Notes: generated by a model not told the origin, from the letters alone. Positions 1 to 5,340 are shown, numbered from the stretch's first letter. The stretch: DNA of 7,387 nt from Chloroflexota bacterium (GCA_022561095.1 JADFRV010000113.1:1-7387), one strand, 5' to 3'. Numbers and translations are program-made.

Positions 1-132
1 GACGCCGGCCTGCTGGGCGGTGGCGATGGTACGCTCGATGAGCGACAGCCCAGCCACCCGGACGAGCGGTTTGGAGTCGCATATTTGGGCCAGCCGCCCG
101 CCGTCGCCTGCGGCCAAGATCAGGCATTTCAT
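1..132 (-). CDS. NTP transferase (sugar/inositol-phosphate nucleotidyltransferase), N-terminal part
   Basis: Only the first 44 residues are in the window; the gene runs off the left edge. The protein begins MKCLILAAGDGGRLAQ, the nucleotide-binding signature (LAAGxGxRL) of NTP transferases that join a nucleotide to a sugar- or alcohol-phosphate. This is followed by DSKPL at residues 19-23 and LIERTI at 31-36. The SKPL form, rather than the usual PKxLxPV of sugar nucleotidyltransferases, is typical of inositol-1-phosphate and phosphocholine cytidylyltransferases. An IPCT-like role in inositol-phosphate or phospholipid head-group synthesis is therefore plausible, but it is inferred from very little sequence. 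The ATG at 130-132 has a good ribosome-binding site on the minus strand (AGGAG, about 5 bases upstream). Whether a CDP-alcohol phosphatidyltransferase domain is fused at the C-terminus cannot be seen. Confidence 0.82.
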   Translation of the reverse strand, partial: MKCLILAAGDGGRLAQICDSKPLVRVAGLSLIERTIATAQQAGV

Positions 133-170
133 ACTAGCTCCTATCCCGGTTTAGCGATCAGTCGTCGGGT

Positions 171-296
171 CTAGTCAGCCGCAAATTCAGCCGCGTCCGC
201 GGGCGCGAACCCCTCCACGTACTCCATCACGTAGAACGAGGAGTCGTTCAAGAAGGTAACCAGCCGGTCTGGGCGTCCACAAGGGAGGGCCTTGCC
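171..296 (-). pseudogene. Short coding-like remnant upstream of the nucleotidyltransferase (kinase-like motif)
   Basis: On the minus strand one frame is open from just after a stop at 297-299 to a TAG at 171-173. It encodes about 41 residues ending in FYVMEYVEGFAPADAAEF plus AAD. The FYVMEYVEG string resembles the conserved start of the active-site lobe in aminoglycoside-phosphotransferase/choline-kinase-like proteins (FYVMEyveG). The segment lacks an upstream start codon in frame, lacks the rest of such a domain and stops right after the motif. It ends 38 bases before the nucleotidyltransferase ATG, in the same orientation. It could be a truncated or frameshifted gene, or chance. The base composition is codon-like (GC-rich third positions), unlike the flanking DNA. 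The family call is weak. Confidence 0.25.
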
Positions 297-297
297 T

Positions 298-541
298 CAT
301 CCCTTGACTTTCCCAGTCGCGAGGCGACCCTACTGGCCGACCGAAATGTGAGGTTTCCAGCTATTGGCCGGGCCTCTTACGCTTGCGCGGCTCCTCTTAT
401 TAAGAGCACTTAAGGGGGGCTCTTGTTACCTCGCCTCGCAGCGCTCGGCGGAGCACCAAGGGTGAACTTTTCCGAGGCGCCGTTTAACCTGTAGTCAGGA
501 GTGTCGTTCCTCGGCTGTACGAGATGAAGTGGCAGGAGTAG
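298..541. other. Non-coding stretch
   Basis: No open frame with a start, a ribosome-binding site and a protein-like composition was found on either strand here. The segment contains the competing fold-back repeats listed at 394-424. Near its right end, GTAGTCAG occurs twice (491-498 and 538-545) and CAGGAGT occurs twice (496-502 and 533-539), next to the stop codon of the zinc-ribbon gene. I see no tRNA- or rRNA-like pattern. Confidence 0.5.
394..424. repeat. Competing fold-back repeats
   Basis: CTCTT (394-398), AAGAGC (402-407) and GCTCTT (419-424) are mutually complementary. The central arm can pair with either the left arm (tight 3-base loop) or the right arm (6 pairs, 11-base loop). TTAAG (400-404) can also pair with CTTAA (409-413). 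Mutually exclusive pairings are typical of attenuators, but no run of T follows on either strand and no leader transcript is evident. The segment lies about 260 bases upstream of the minus-strand nucleotidyltransferase start. Confidence 0.3.
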
Positions 542-730
542 TCAGCTTCTGCCCTTCATCCGGCGCATGTAGCTTGGCTTCTTCGCCGGTTCCGAACTCC
601 GAAATCTCTTGACTGAGCCACACCGCCTGCAGTGACCTTTGCTTGTGCGGCCATGAGGTGTCTCTATTACCCAGTGGTGCGTGCAATGGCGTCTACGGCG
701 AGTGACCTCTGGTGTTGACCTCCTGCGCAT
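542..730 (-). CDS. Small zinc-ribbon-like protein (62 aa)
   Basis: The product is a 62-residue basic protein. An Arg-rich leader (residues 2-14) is followed by CTHHWVIETPHG and then CRRCGSVKRF. The potential metal ligands are C16 and H18/H19, paired with C34 and C37, giving a CxxH...CxxC knuckle spaced like a zinc ribbon. From memory, short proteins with the pattern C-x-HHW-I-E-P-G-TS-G-C-x2-CG-x-F occur widely in Chloroflexota as uncharacterised proteins, so this is likely a real gene and not a chance frame. The start at 728-730 is chosen because AAGGAGG lies about 10 bases upstream, and an extended -10 lies a further 50 bases up. No signal peptide or membrane segment is present. The basic leader plus zinc knuckle would suit nucleic-acid binding, but that is inference; the function is unknown. 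Confidence 0.72.
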   Translation of the reverse strand: MRRRSTPEVTRRRRHCTHHWVIETPHGRTSKGHCRRCGSVKRFRSSEPAKKPSYMRRMKGRS

Positions 731-789
731 TCCATCACCGCCTCCTTCTTCCTGCGCCTTGGGCCACGAACGGCTACGGGCGAACCATC

Positions 790-798
790 ATTCTAGCA
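790..798 (-). promoter_or_regulatory. Extended -10 promoter for the zinc-ribbon gene
   Basis: Read on the minus strand this is TGC-TAGAAT, an extended -10 with five of six consensus bases. No good -35 lies 16-18 bases upstream, which is usual when the TGn extension is present. Transcription would start near 783, giving a leader of about 50 bases containing the AAGGAGG site. Confidence 0.45.
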
Positions 799-819
799 GG
801 TTAGTTGGCCAGGATATGA

Positions 820-829
820 GAAACGTTTC
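820..829. promoter_or_regulatory. GAAACGTTTC palindrome, candidate operator
   Basis: This is a perfect 10-base palindrome with a central CG step. AAACGTTT-type cores are characteristic of operators bound by LacI/GalR-family repressors. It sits 25-34 bases upstream of the -10 of the minus-strand promoter, next to the -35 position, where a bound regulator could act. No regulator gene is in the window to pair with it. Confidence 0.35.
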
Positions 830-846
830 GCTCTTCGTCTGAGCGA
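828..846. repeat. Six-pair stem-loop
   Basis: TCGCTC (828-833) and GAGCGA (841-846) form a perfect stem around a 7-base loop. It overlaps the end of the GAAACGTTTC palindrome by two bases. Neither strand shows a T-run after it, so it is not an obvious terminator. Confidence 0.3.
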
Positions 847-1255
847 CCACCCTCTGTTATGTATACGAAACGGGCGGCATATCGGGTCTGATTCATCGGG
901 AGAGAGAGGGCCTAGCTAGCAGATAGGGAGACTGTGGTTCAGGGACGACCTCACTGCCCGCCGCCGCGATTGTGCGCCTGGGCCGGGCGGGTGTCAACGG
1001 CGACCGTGCCATGCTGGGCGGCTACTGCAGGGGCAGCATTCAGCCTGCACGCAGTCGGCGCAGTAGGCGCTTACCTGAACAGGCCCGAATAGACGGGGCA
1101 GCGGGCCGCGACCACAAGGGCAGAAGACGGGCCGTTCGTATGTCCTGTGGGATCACCGTCACCCCGACGATCATTCTTCGCCCTGCGTCCCCCGTCCATT
1201 CTGAGAGTGGCAAAAGGGCCTATATTTCAGGGGGGGTTGCAAAAGCGGTTTCGTA
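847..1255. other. Long stretch without a convincing gene
   Basis: A 95-codon frame runs through 972-1259 on the plus strand, but it is Arg-rich, has no ribosome-binding site, uses a non-ATG start and resembles no family I know. CCCGCC (956-961) can pair weakly with GGCGGG further right. CGACGAT at 1165-1171 repeats one arm of the inverted repeat around the His-rich gene's promoter. Otherwise I see nothing identifiable here. The size and random look of the region suggest a decayed or regulatory intergenic space. Confidence 0.45.
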
Positions 1256-1283
1256 TTGACAGGATGGTGATTCGGAGTAAACT
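1256..1283 (+). promoter_or_regulatory. Sigma70-type promoter of the His-rich gene
   Basis: A perfect TTGACA (1256-1261) is followed after 16 bases by TAAACT (1278-1283), which matches four of six -10 bases. Transcription would begin near 1290, about 40 bases before the His-rich ATG. Confidence 0.55.
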
Positions 1284-1285
1284 CA

Positions 1286-1318
1286 ATCGTCGCGGGGGTG
1301 GCCCACGCAGCCGACGAT
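1286..1318. promoter_or_regulatory. ATCGTCG / CGACGAT inverted repeat across the start of transcription
   Basis: ATCGTCG (1286-1292) and CGACGAT (1312-1318) are perfect 7-base inverted arms separated by 19 bases. The left arm overlaps the expected transcription start and the right arm touches the AGGAGG ribosome-binding site at 1319-1324. The position fits a repressor operator better than an RNA hairpin, because most of the left arm would lie before the transcript begins. A third copy of CGACGAT lies upstream at 1165-1171. Confidence 0.35.
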
Positions 1319-1328
1319 AGGAGGCATG

Positions 1329-1508
1329 ATGACTACCGACCAAGAGCGGGAAGATGCCGACATTGGAACCGACCGCGATCCTAACCCCCACACCCACCAC
1401 CACGCCGATGCCAAGCCCTACCCCCGGCGACACAAGCATGAGCATAAGCACCGACGCGACGACACCCACACCCATGAGCACCTTCACGAGAAGGCAACGG
1501 GAACCTAG
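1329..1508 (+). CDS. Histidine-rich microprotein, probable metal binding (59 aa)
   Basis: This is a 59-residue hydrophilic protein with 12 histidines (20%), concentrated in residues 21-54. It contains HTHHH, an alternating HKHEHKH run and THTHEHLHE. Such alternating His with Asp/Glu is typical of proteins or tails that bind Ni, Zn, Co or Cu, and no enzyme domain is present. AGGAGG (1319-1324) lies 4 bases before the ATG at 1329; the ATG at 1326 would leave only one base of spacing, so 1329 is preferred. A dedicated promoter and an inverted repeat lie just upstream, so it appears to be a regulated single gene. No signal peptide or membrane segment is seen. A Thr/Pro-rich overlapping frame and a Gly/Val-rich opposite frame arise from the same CACACC-rich DNA, so the His-rich reading rests mainly on the promoter and ribosome-binding site. 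A metal-storage or buffering role is inferred. Confidence 0.58.
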   Translation: MTTDQEREDADIGTDRDPNPHTHHHADAKPYPRRHKHEHKHRRDDTHTHEHLHEKATGT

Positions 1509-1514
1509 GGCGAG

Positions 1515-1523
1515 TGGTATAAT
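1515..1523 (+). promoter_or_regulatory. Perfect extended -10 (TGG-TATAAT)
   Basis: A consensus TATAAT (1518-1523) is preceded by TGn. No good -35 is seen, which such elements tolerate. Transcription would start near 1530 and run through the hairpin at 1553-1601 towards the glycosyltransferase. It could serve that operon or a short RNA. Confidence 0.45.
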
Positions 1524-1552
1524 CAGTCCTCTCGGCTCCATGGCTGAGGGAT

Positions 1553-1609
1553 GGCGCAGCGGCAGTAGCATCCTCTCTCTGTGTGTGGTCTCCGCTGCGC
1601 CCGTTCTTT
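1553..1609 (+). terminator. Ten-pair hairpin followed by a T-rich stretch
   Basis: GGCGCAGCGG (1553-1562) pairs perfectly with CCGCTGCGCC (1592-1601), and TTCTTT (1604-1609) follows two bases later. The 29-base loop carries short CT and GT dinucleotide runs. It may end transcription of the His-rich gene, which stops 44 bases before. Against a simple terminator are the long loop and the interrupted T-run; it could instead be the body of a small RNA started at the TATAAT upstream. A rival 5-pair stem, GGATG (1549-1553) with CATCC (1569-1573), overlaps it. Confidence 0.38.
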
Positions 1610-1663
1610 ATCCCCCTCAATCAAACTGGCCCACTACCCGCAGAACGCTCTTCTTGACAGAAC

Positions 1664-1672
1664 TGCTATACT
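1664..1672 (+). promoter_or_regulatory. Extended -10 promoter of the glucan operon
   Basis: TGC-TATACT (1664-1672) is an extended -10 with five of six consensus bases. A TTGACA at 1654-1659 is too close (7 bases) to act as its -35. The predicted start near 1680 would leave about 10 untranslated bases before the glycosyltransferase ATG, with no ribosome-binding site among them, so translation may be leaderless-like. Confidence 0.45.
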
Positions 1673-1688
1673 GTAACACTGTCCCGCA

Positions 1689-2816
1689 ATGAAGATCCTG
1701 CAGATCGCCCCGCTGTGGGAGAGAGTTCCCCCTCCAGGCTACGGCGGCACCGAGGCCGTGGTCAGTGTGCTGACGGACGCTCTGGTGCGGGCCGGACACG
1801 ACGTAACCCTGTGGGCCTCCGGAGATTCCCTGACCCTGGCTGAGCTGCGATCGGTCTATCCCCGCGGCCTGCGCACGGCGAAGGACGTCAGTGATGCCAC
1901 GCCGTATGAGTGGGTGCACGCGGGCGCAGCGATCGCCGGCGCCAAGCAGTTCGATATCATCCATAACCACGCTATGGAGCCCGTGATGGCGCTCGCGGGC
2001 CTAGTGAACGTGCCCATGCTCACCACAATGCACTGCCTAATCACATCAGACACAAGGGTCGTCTGGCAACGCTACAGTGGCTACTACAACACTATCAGCC
2101 GCGCCCAATTCAGCACCGTGCCGCCCCTGGAGAAGCCGCAGCACGCGGGCGTAGTGCGCAACGCCGTAGACGTTGCCAGCTTCCCCTTCTCCACCCAGAA
2201 AGACGACTATCTGCTCTGCCTGAACAGGGTGGCACCCGAGAAAGGCACCCACCTTGCGATCGAGGCAGCGCGCCGGGCAGGCCGCAAATTAATCATCGCC
2301 GGCAAGGTGGACCCCGTCGACCGTGATTACTATGAGGCTGCGGTCAAGCCGCGGGTAGACGGACGGGACGTGGTGTTCCTGGGCGAGGCTGACCAGCGTA
2401 CCAAGCGGGAGCTCTACGCCCGGGCGGCCTGCGTGCTGATGCCCATCTGCTGGGACGAGCCGTTCGGGCTGGTGATGGTGGAGGCGATGGCCTGCGGGAC
2501 GCCGGTGATCGCCTTTGCACGCGGCGCCGCGCCTGAGCTCATCGTGGACGGCGAGACCGGCTTCCTAGTTAACGACGTCGATTCGATGCTGGAGGCGTTG
2601 GGAAAGATCGACACGATCGAACCAGACTGTTGCCGCCAGCACGTCGAGGCCAACTTCGACGTCCCGGTCATGGTCGAGGGCTATCTTCGGTTGTACCGCG
2701 AGATCGTGGGCGCTCCCGCCACCCTAGCTGAGACGCCACCGGTGGCCCCGGTGCCGGCGTTCTACGCGAATGAGGCGAAGACTGCGGGAGCAGGCGCCTA
2801 TAAAGGAGCGATGTGA
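1689..2816 (+). CDS. Glycosyltransferase family 4 (GT-B fold)
   Basis: This 375-residue cytoplasmic retaining glycosyltransferase would transfer a sugar from a nucleotide-sugar donor to an unidentified acceptor. The N-terminal acceptor domain starts MKILQIAPLWERVPP with the Gly-rich GYGGTE loop at 17-22; IHNH lies at 91-94. The donor domain shows LNRVAPEKG (178-186) and the GT4 EX7E signature EPFGLVMVEAMACGTPVIA, with E257 and E265 as the conserved pair. The length is usual for the family. A Pro/Ala-rich tail of about 35 residues follows the last helix and looks disordered. No Shine-Dalgarno precedes the ATG. The stop (ATG-TGA) lies one base before the next gene's start codon, and the two share a transcript. 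With the debranching-type enzyme downstream, an alpha-glucan or glycosylated-solute role is likely; donor and acceptor cannot be read from sequence. Confidence 0.9.
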   Translation: MKILQIAPLWERVPPPGYGGTEAVVSVLTDALVRAGHDVTLWASGDSLTLAELRSVYPRGLRTAKDVSDATPYEWVHAGAAIAGAKQFDIIHNHAMEPVMALAGLVNVPMLTTMHCLITSDTRVVWQRYSGYYNTISRAQFSTVPPLEKPQHAGVVRNAVDVASFPFSTQKDDYLLCLNRVAPEKGTHLAIEAARRAGRKLIIAGKVDPVDRDYYEAAVKPRVDGRDVVFLGEADQRTKRELYARAACVLMPICWDEPFGLVMVEAMACGTPVIAFARGAAPELIVDGETGFLVNDVDSMLEALGKIDTIEPDCCRQHVEANFDVPVMVEGYLRLYREIVGAPATLAETPPVAPVPAFYANEAKTAGAGAYKGAM

Positions 2817-2817
2817 G

Positions 2818-3081
2818 ATGAAGGTTCTGCGTCTGGCTGGCGAATCTGACAGCCCGCTTGCACGAGAGGAGGAGCTTCTGCGGAGGCTCCAAGCAGCGGG
2901 AGCCTGCTGCACGGACCTTCTCCGCCTAACCATCGCCGGCAACCGGTTGTTCCTGGATGGGTTCGTGCCAAGCCTCGACCAGAAGCTCCAGGCAGAGCGG
3001 ATCTGCCAGGAGCTCGCTCTGGGAAGCACGGTCGTGAACCGGCTGCGGGTTGCCGCTGCTGAGGAAAGACAAGTATCCTAG
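2818..3081 (+). CDS. Free-standing BON-domain protein (87 aa)
   Basis: Residues 19-78 fit a single BON domain. A helix (REEELLRRLQAAG) is followed by a strand (LLRLTIAGNRLFLDGFVPS), a helix (DQKLQAERICQELALG) and a final strand (TVVNRLRV), with the family's xLxGxVxSxxxKxxAExIxxxxxGxxxVxNxLxV pattern. BON domains are known in periplasmic OsmY-type proteins, where they bind phospholipid, and in cytoplasmic proteins fused to other domains. This one has no signal peptide, so it should be cytoplasmic. A Cys pair lies at 30-31, with a third Cys at 63. The start at 2818 is preferred over in-frame upstream codons inside the glycosyltransferase because AAAGGAG (2802-2808) is 9 bases away. It starts one base after the glycosyltransferase stop, so it is surely co-transcribed. 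Its role in the glucan unit is unknown; a small-molecule-binding or membrane-tethering partner is possible. Confidence 0.78.
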   Translation: MKVLRLAGESDSPLAREEELLRRLQAAGACCTDLLRLTIAGNRLFLDGFVPSLDQKLQAERICQELALGSTVVNRLRVAAAEERQVS

Positions 3082-3163
3082 CGGTGTGAGACCTAGGGCC
3101 GATACGTAGGTTCCTTCGTTGGGCACGACTCGACCGCCACGGGGAACACGCAGCACATGGCGC

Positions 3164-5311
3164 ATGCTCCCTGAAGGGGAGCCGCGTGTCATCGAGGACA
3201 TCCGGGACGCCCTCATCATCCGTGAGGGCGGCCTTTTTCTACTCACGGACACGGACGGCAGCATCCCGCTGAACAACGACAGCGGTTTTGGCCTCTACCA
3301 CAACGACACCCGCTACCTCTCGGGCTGGGAGCTCTCCCTCATCGGCGTAGAGCCGATCGTCCTCCTCTCCACCGCCGAGATGGGCTACGGCGAGGAGCAG
3401 GTGATGACCAACCCTGAGCTCGTCAACGAGCAGGGAGAGATCCTGCCCAGCGGCAGCCTCGAGATCCGACGCCAGCGTGTCCTCGATGAAATGCTCATGG
3501 AGAGTGTACAGCTCACCAACTTCGCTCTTGTTCCGCTGGCGCTTACGCTGCAGTACCAGTTCGATGCTGATTTCGTGGACCTCTTCGAGCTGCGAGGCAT
3601 CCGCTGCAAGCAGCGGGGTCAGCTTCTGAGGCCGCGCCTCCATCCCGCCGCGGTCACCTTCGCGTACCGTGGCCGTGACGACGTGGTACGCGAACTCTTG
3701 GTGCAGTTCCGCCGCAAACCAAATCTCCTGCGGCGTCACCAAGCTCTGTTCCACCTGAACATCGAGCCGGGAAGGGCCGAGGAGATCGGTGTCGCGATAG
3801 CGGTGGACCGACCAGCCGGACCGGGAAGGGGCTCAACCCAGCAGTCTATGTTGTCCGTGGGGGAGAGCCATAGCCGCTGGAAGCAATCGGGCACTCAAGT
3901 GCTCACTGGCAACGAGCTGTTCAATGCAGCCCTGGATCGCTCCATCGCGGACCTACGGGTGCTCTGGACCGATCGCGGACCAGGCCTCAGCTACATCTCC
4001 GCGGGCGTCCCCTGGTTCGACACCCTCTTTGGTCGGGACTCAGCCCTGGCAGCGATGATGTCGCTAGCGGTGAGGCCCGAGTTGGCGCGGGATGTCCTTC
4101 GCTGCCTGACACGCCTTCAGGGGAAGGTGGTAGACCCAACGCGTGAGGAAGAGCCCGGGAAGATCGTGCACGAGATTCGTCAGAGCGAGATGGCGAACAC
4201 GGGAGACGTAGTCTTCGGCCGCTACTACGGCAGCATCGACTCCACACCCCTGTTCGTCCTGCTGGCGGCGGAGTACTACCGGTGGACGGCTGATTTGGAG
4301 CTCATGCGGGAGCTGCAGTCTTCCATCGACGCTTCGCTGGTCTGGATGGAGCGCTTCGGTGACCTAGACGGCGATGGTTACCTGGAATACATCAAGAAGG
4401 CGCCCCGCGGGCTGGATAACCAGGGCTGGAAGGACTCGGTAGACGGGATCGTGGACGAGGACGGCAATCTCCTTGAGCCGCCCATCGCTCTTGTGGAGGT
4501 CCAGGGCTACGTGTACGCCGCCAAGCAGAAGATCGCCGATGTCTACGAAAGTCTCGGTGATCCAGCGCGGGCGAAACAGCTTAGAGAGGAAGCTGCCGCC
4601 TTGCGGCGGCGCATCAACGCCGACTTTTGGATACCGGAGGGGTACTATGCTCTCGCGCTGGACGCAGACAAGAAGCCTGCGCGGGTTGTGACCTCCAACG
4701 CGGGGCACCTCCTTTGGAGCGGAGTGCCCTCGCAGGCGAGAGCTCGGAGCCAGATCGAACGGTTCATGCGAAACGACATGTTCAGCGGTTGGGGTGTACG
4801 GACCCTCAGCAGCAGCGCCCGGCGTTATAACCCCAATGGCTACCACCTGGGGACGATCTGGCCGCATGACAACGCTTTGATCATGGCCGGACTGAAACGC
4901 TACGGGGCAGAGGCGGAACTGAACGAGGTCGCTACCGGCATCTCCGATGCCGCCTTCGCTTTCCCTTACTTCCGCCTTCCGGAGCTGTTCAGCGGCTCCC
5001 CCCGATCGGCGCACCACGAGCCTGTGCCCTATCCGGTGGCCAACCGGCCGCAGGCTTTCGCGGCGGCAGCGCTGCCCTCCCTACTTACGTCGATCCTCGG
5101 TCTGGTGCCGGATGCCCCCCACGGTAAGCTTTATGTTGTGCGTCCCCGGCTTCCCTTCTGGCTGGACTTCGTGCGCTTAGCGGGCCTTCGCGTAGGTGAA
5201 GGGACAGTGGACCTGATCTATCATCGGCGAGGGTCGCGTACGGTGGTGGAGGTCATCGGGAAGACATCGCCGGTGGAGTTGGTTCAGACGCGCCGCTGGC
5301 CCTGGCGCTGA
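3164..5311 (+). CDS. Amylo-alpha-1,6-glucosidase / glycogen-debranching-type glycoside hydrolase
   Basis: The product is 715 residues. An N-terminal beta-sandwich domain of the bacterial debranching type (about 10-220) begins EDIRDALIIREGGLFLLTD and includes GLYHNDTRYLSGWEL. An (alpha/alpha)6 barrel follows. Conserved barrel blocks are VPWFDTLFGRDSALAAMMS (D292), a DLDGDGYLEY calcium-loop-like segment from D400, NQGWKDS (419-425), HLGTIWPHDNALIMAGL (561-577) and LPELFSG (E607). By analogy with related six-hairpin hydrolases, an Asp in the first or WPHD block and E607 are candidate catalytic acids. The family hydrolyses alpha-1,6 (and related) glucosidic links in glycogen-like glucans or glycosylated solutes. 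There is no signal peptide, so it is cytoplasmic. The start is uncertain: TTG at 3119 adds 15 Arg/Thr/Pro-rich residues and has a weak AGGT upstream, whereas ATG 3164 matches where family homology begins but lacks a clear ribosome site. It lies 82 bases after the BON gene in the same operon. Confidence 0.88.
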   Translation: MLPEGEPRVIEDIRDALIIREGGLFLLTDTDGSIPLNNDSGFGLYHNDTRYLSGWELSLIGVEPIVLLSTAEMGYGEEQVMTNPELVNEQGEILPSGSLEIRRQRVLDEMLMESVQLTNFALVPLALTLQYQFDADFVDLFELRGIRCKQRGQLLRPRLHPAAVTFAYRGRDDVVRELLVQFRRKPNLLRRHQALFHLNIEPGRAEEIGVAIAVDRPAGPGRGSTQQSMLSVGESHSRWKQSGTQVLTGNELFNAALDRSIADLRVLWTDRGPGLSYISAGVPWFDTLFGRDSALAAMMSLAVRPELARDVLRCLTRLQGKVVDPTREEEPGKIVHEIRQSEMANTGDVVFGRYYGSIDSTPLFVLLAAEYYRWTADLELMRELQSSIDASLVWMERFGDLDGDGYLEYIKKAPRGLDNQGWKDSVDGIVDEDGNLLEPPIALVEVQGYVYAAKQKIADVYESLGDPARAKQLREEAAALRRRINADFWIPEGYYALALDADKKPARVVTSNAGHLLWSGVPSQARARSQIERFMRNDMFSGWGVRTLSSSARRYNPNGYHLGTIWPHDNALIMAGLKRYGAEAELNEVATGISDAAFAFPYFRLPELFSGSPRSAHHEPVPYPVANRPQAFAAAALPSLLTSILGLVPDAPHGKLYVVRPRLPFWLDFVRLAGLRVGEGTVDLIYHRRGSRTVVEVIGKTSPVELVQTRRWPWR

Positions 5312-5323
5312 CGATCTCTGAAA

Positions 5324-5340
5324 GGCACTGGGGGAGTGCC
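5324..5340 (-). terminator. Hairpin between converging operons
   Basis: GGCACT (5324-5329) and AGTGCC (5335-5340) form a 6-pair stem with a loop of five identical bases. On the minus strand the stem is followed by TTTCAG, a short T-run, so it could end the oxidoreductase operon about 60 bases after its stop. On the plus strand it lies 12 bases after the glucosidase stop but lacks a T-run. TGCCGG (5337-5342) can instead pair with CCGGCA (5359-5364), a competing fold. Confidence 0.38.

Noticed and set aside
855..875. loxP/dif-like string (TTATGTATACGAAAC)
   Set aside because: It shares a few bases with recombinase half-sites, but no second matching half-site or spacer is present and no recombinase gene is nearby.
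972..1259. Plus-strand 95-codon frame
   Set aside because: It has a non-ATG start and no ribosome-binding site, and its Arg-rich composition matches no family. It also runs into the promoter at 1256, so it is most likely chance in GC-rich DNA.
1227..1571. Minus-strand hydrophobic Gly/Val-rich frame
   Set aside because: It is the antisense of the His-rich repeats, which automatically reads as GVGV, and it lacks a credible ribosome-binding site. A membrane-protein call would rest on composition alone.
1549..1573. tRNA D-arm-like string (GGATGGCGCAGCGG)
   Set aside because: No acceptor stem, anticodon arm or TTC-A T-loop could be found at the right distances, and the hairpin with 1592-1601 explains the sequence better.
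1654..1659. TTGACA as the -35 of the glycosyltransferase promoter
   Set aside because: It is only 7 bases from TATACT, too close to act as its -35, and no good -10 lies 16-18 bases downstream of it.
1354..1692. Thr/Pro-rich frame overlapping the His-rich gene
   Set aside because: The TPTPTP pattern is the frame-shifted reading of CACACC repeats, and no ribosome-binding site precedes its ATG at 1354. Only its last 50 codons (from 1540) are discussed separately as a possible leader ORF.
4364..5017. Minus-strand 217-codon frame inside the debranching-type gene
   Set aside because: It is antisense to well-conserved catalytic blocks of the plus-strand enzyme, and its own translation shows no recognisable domain.
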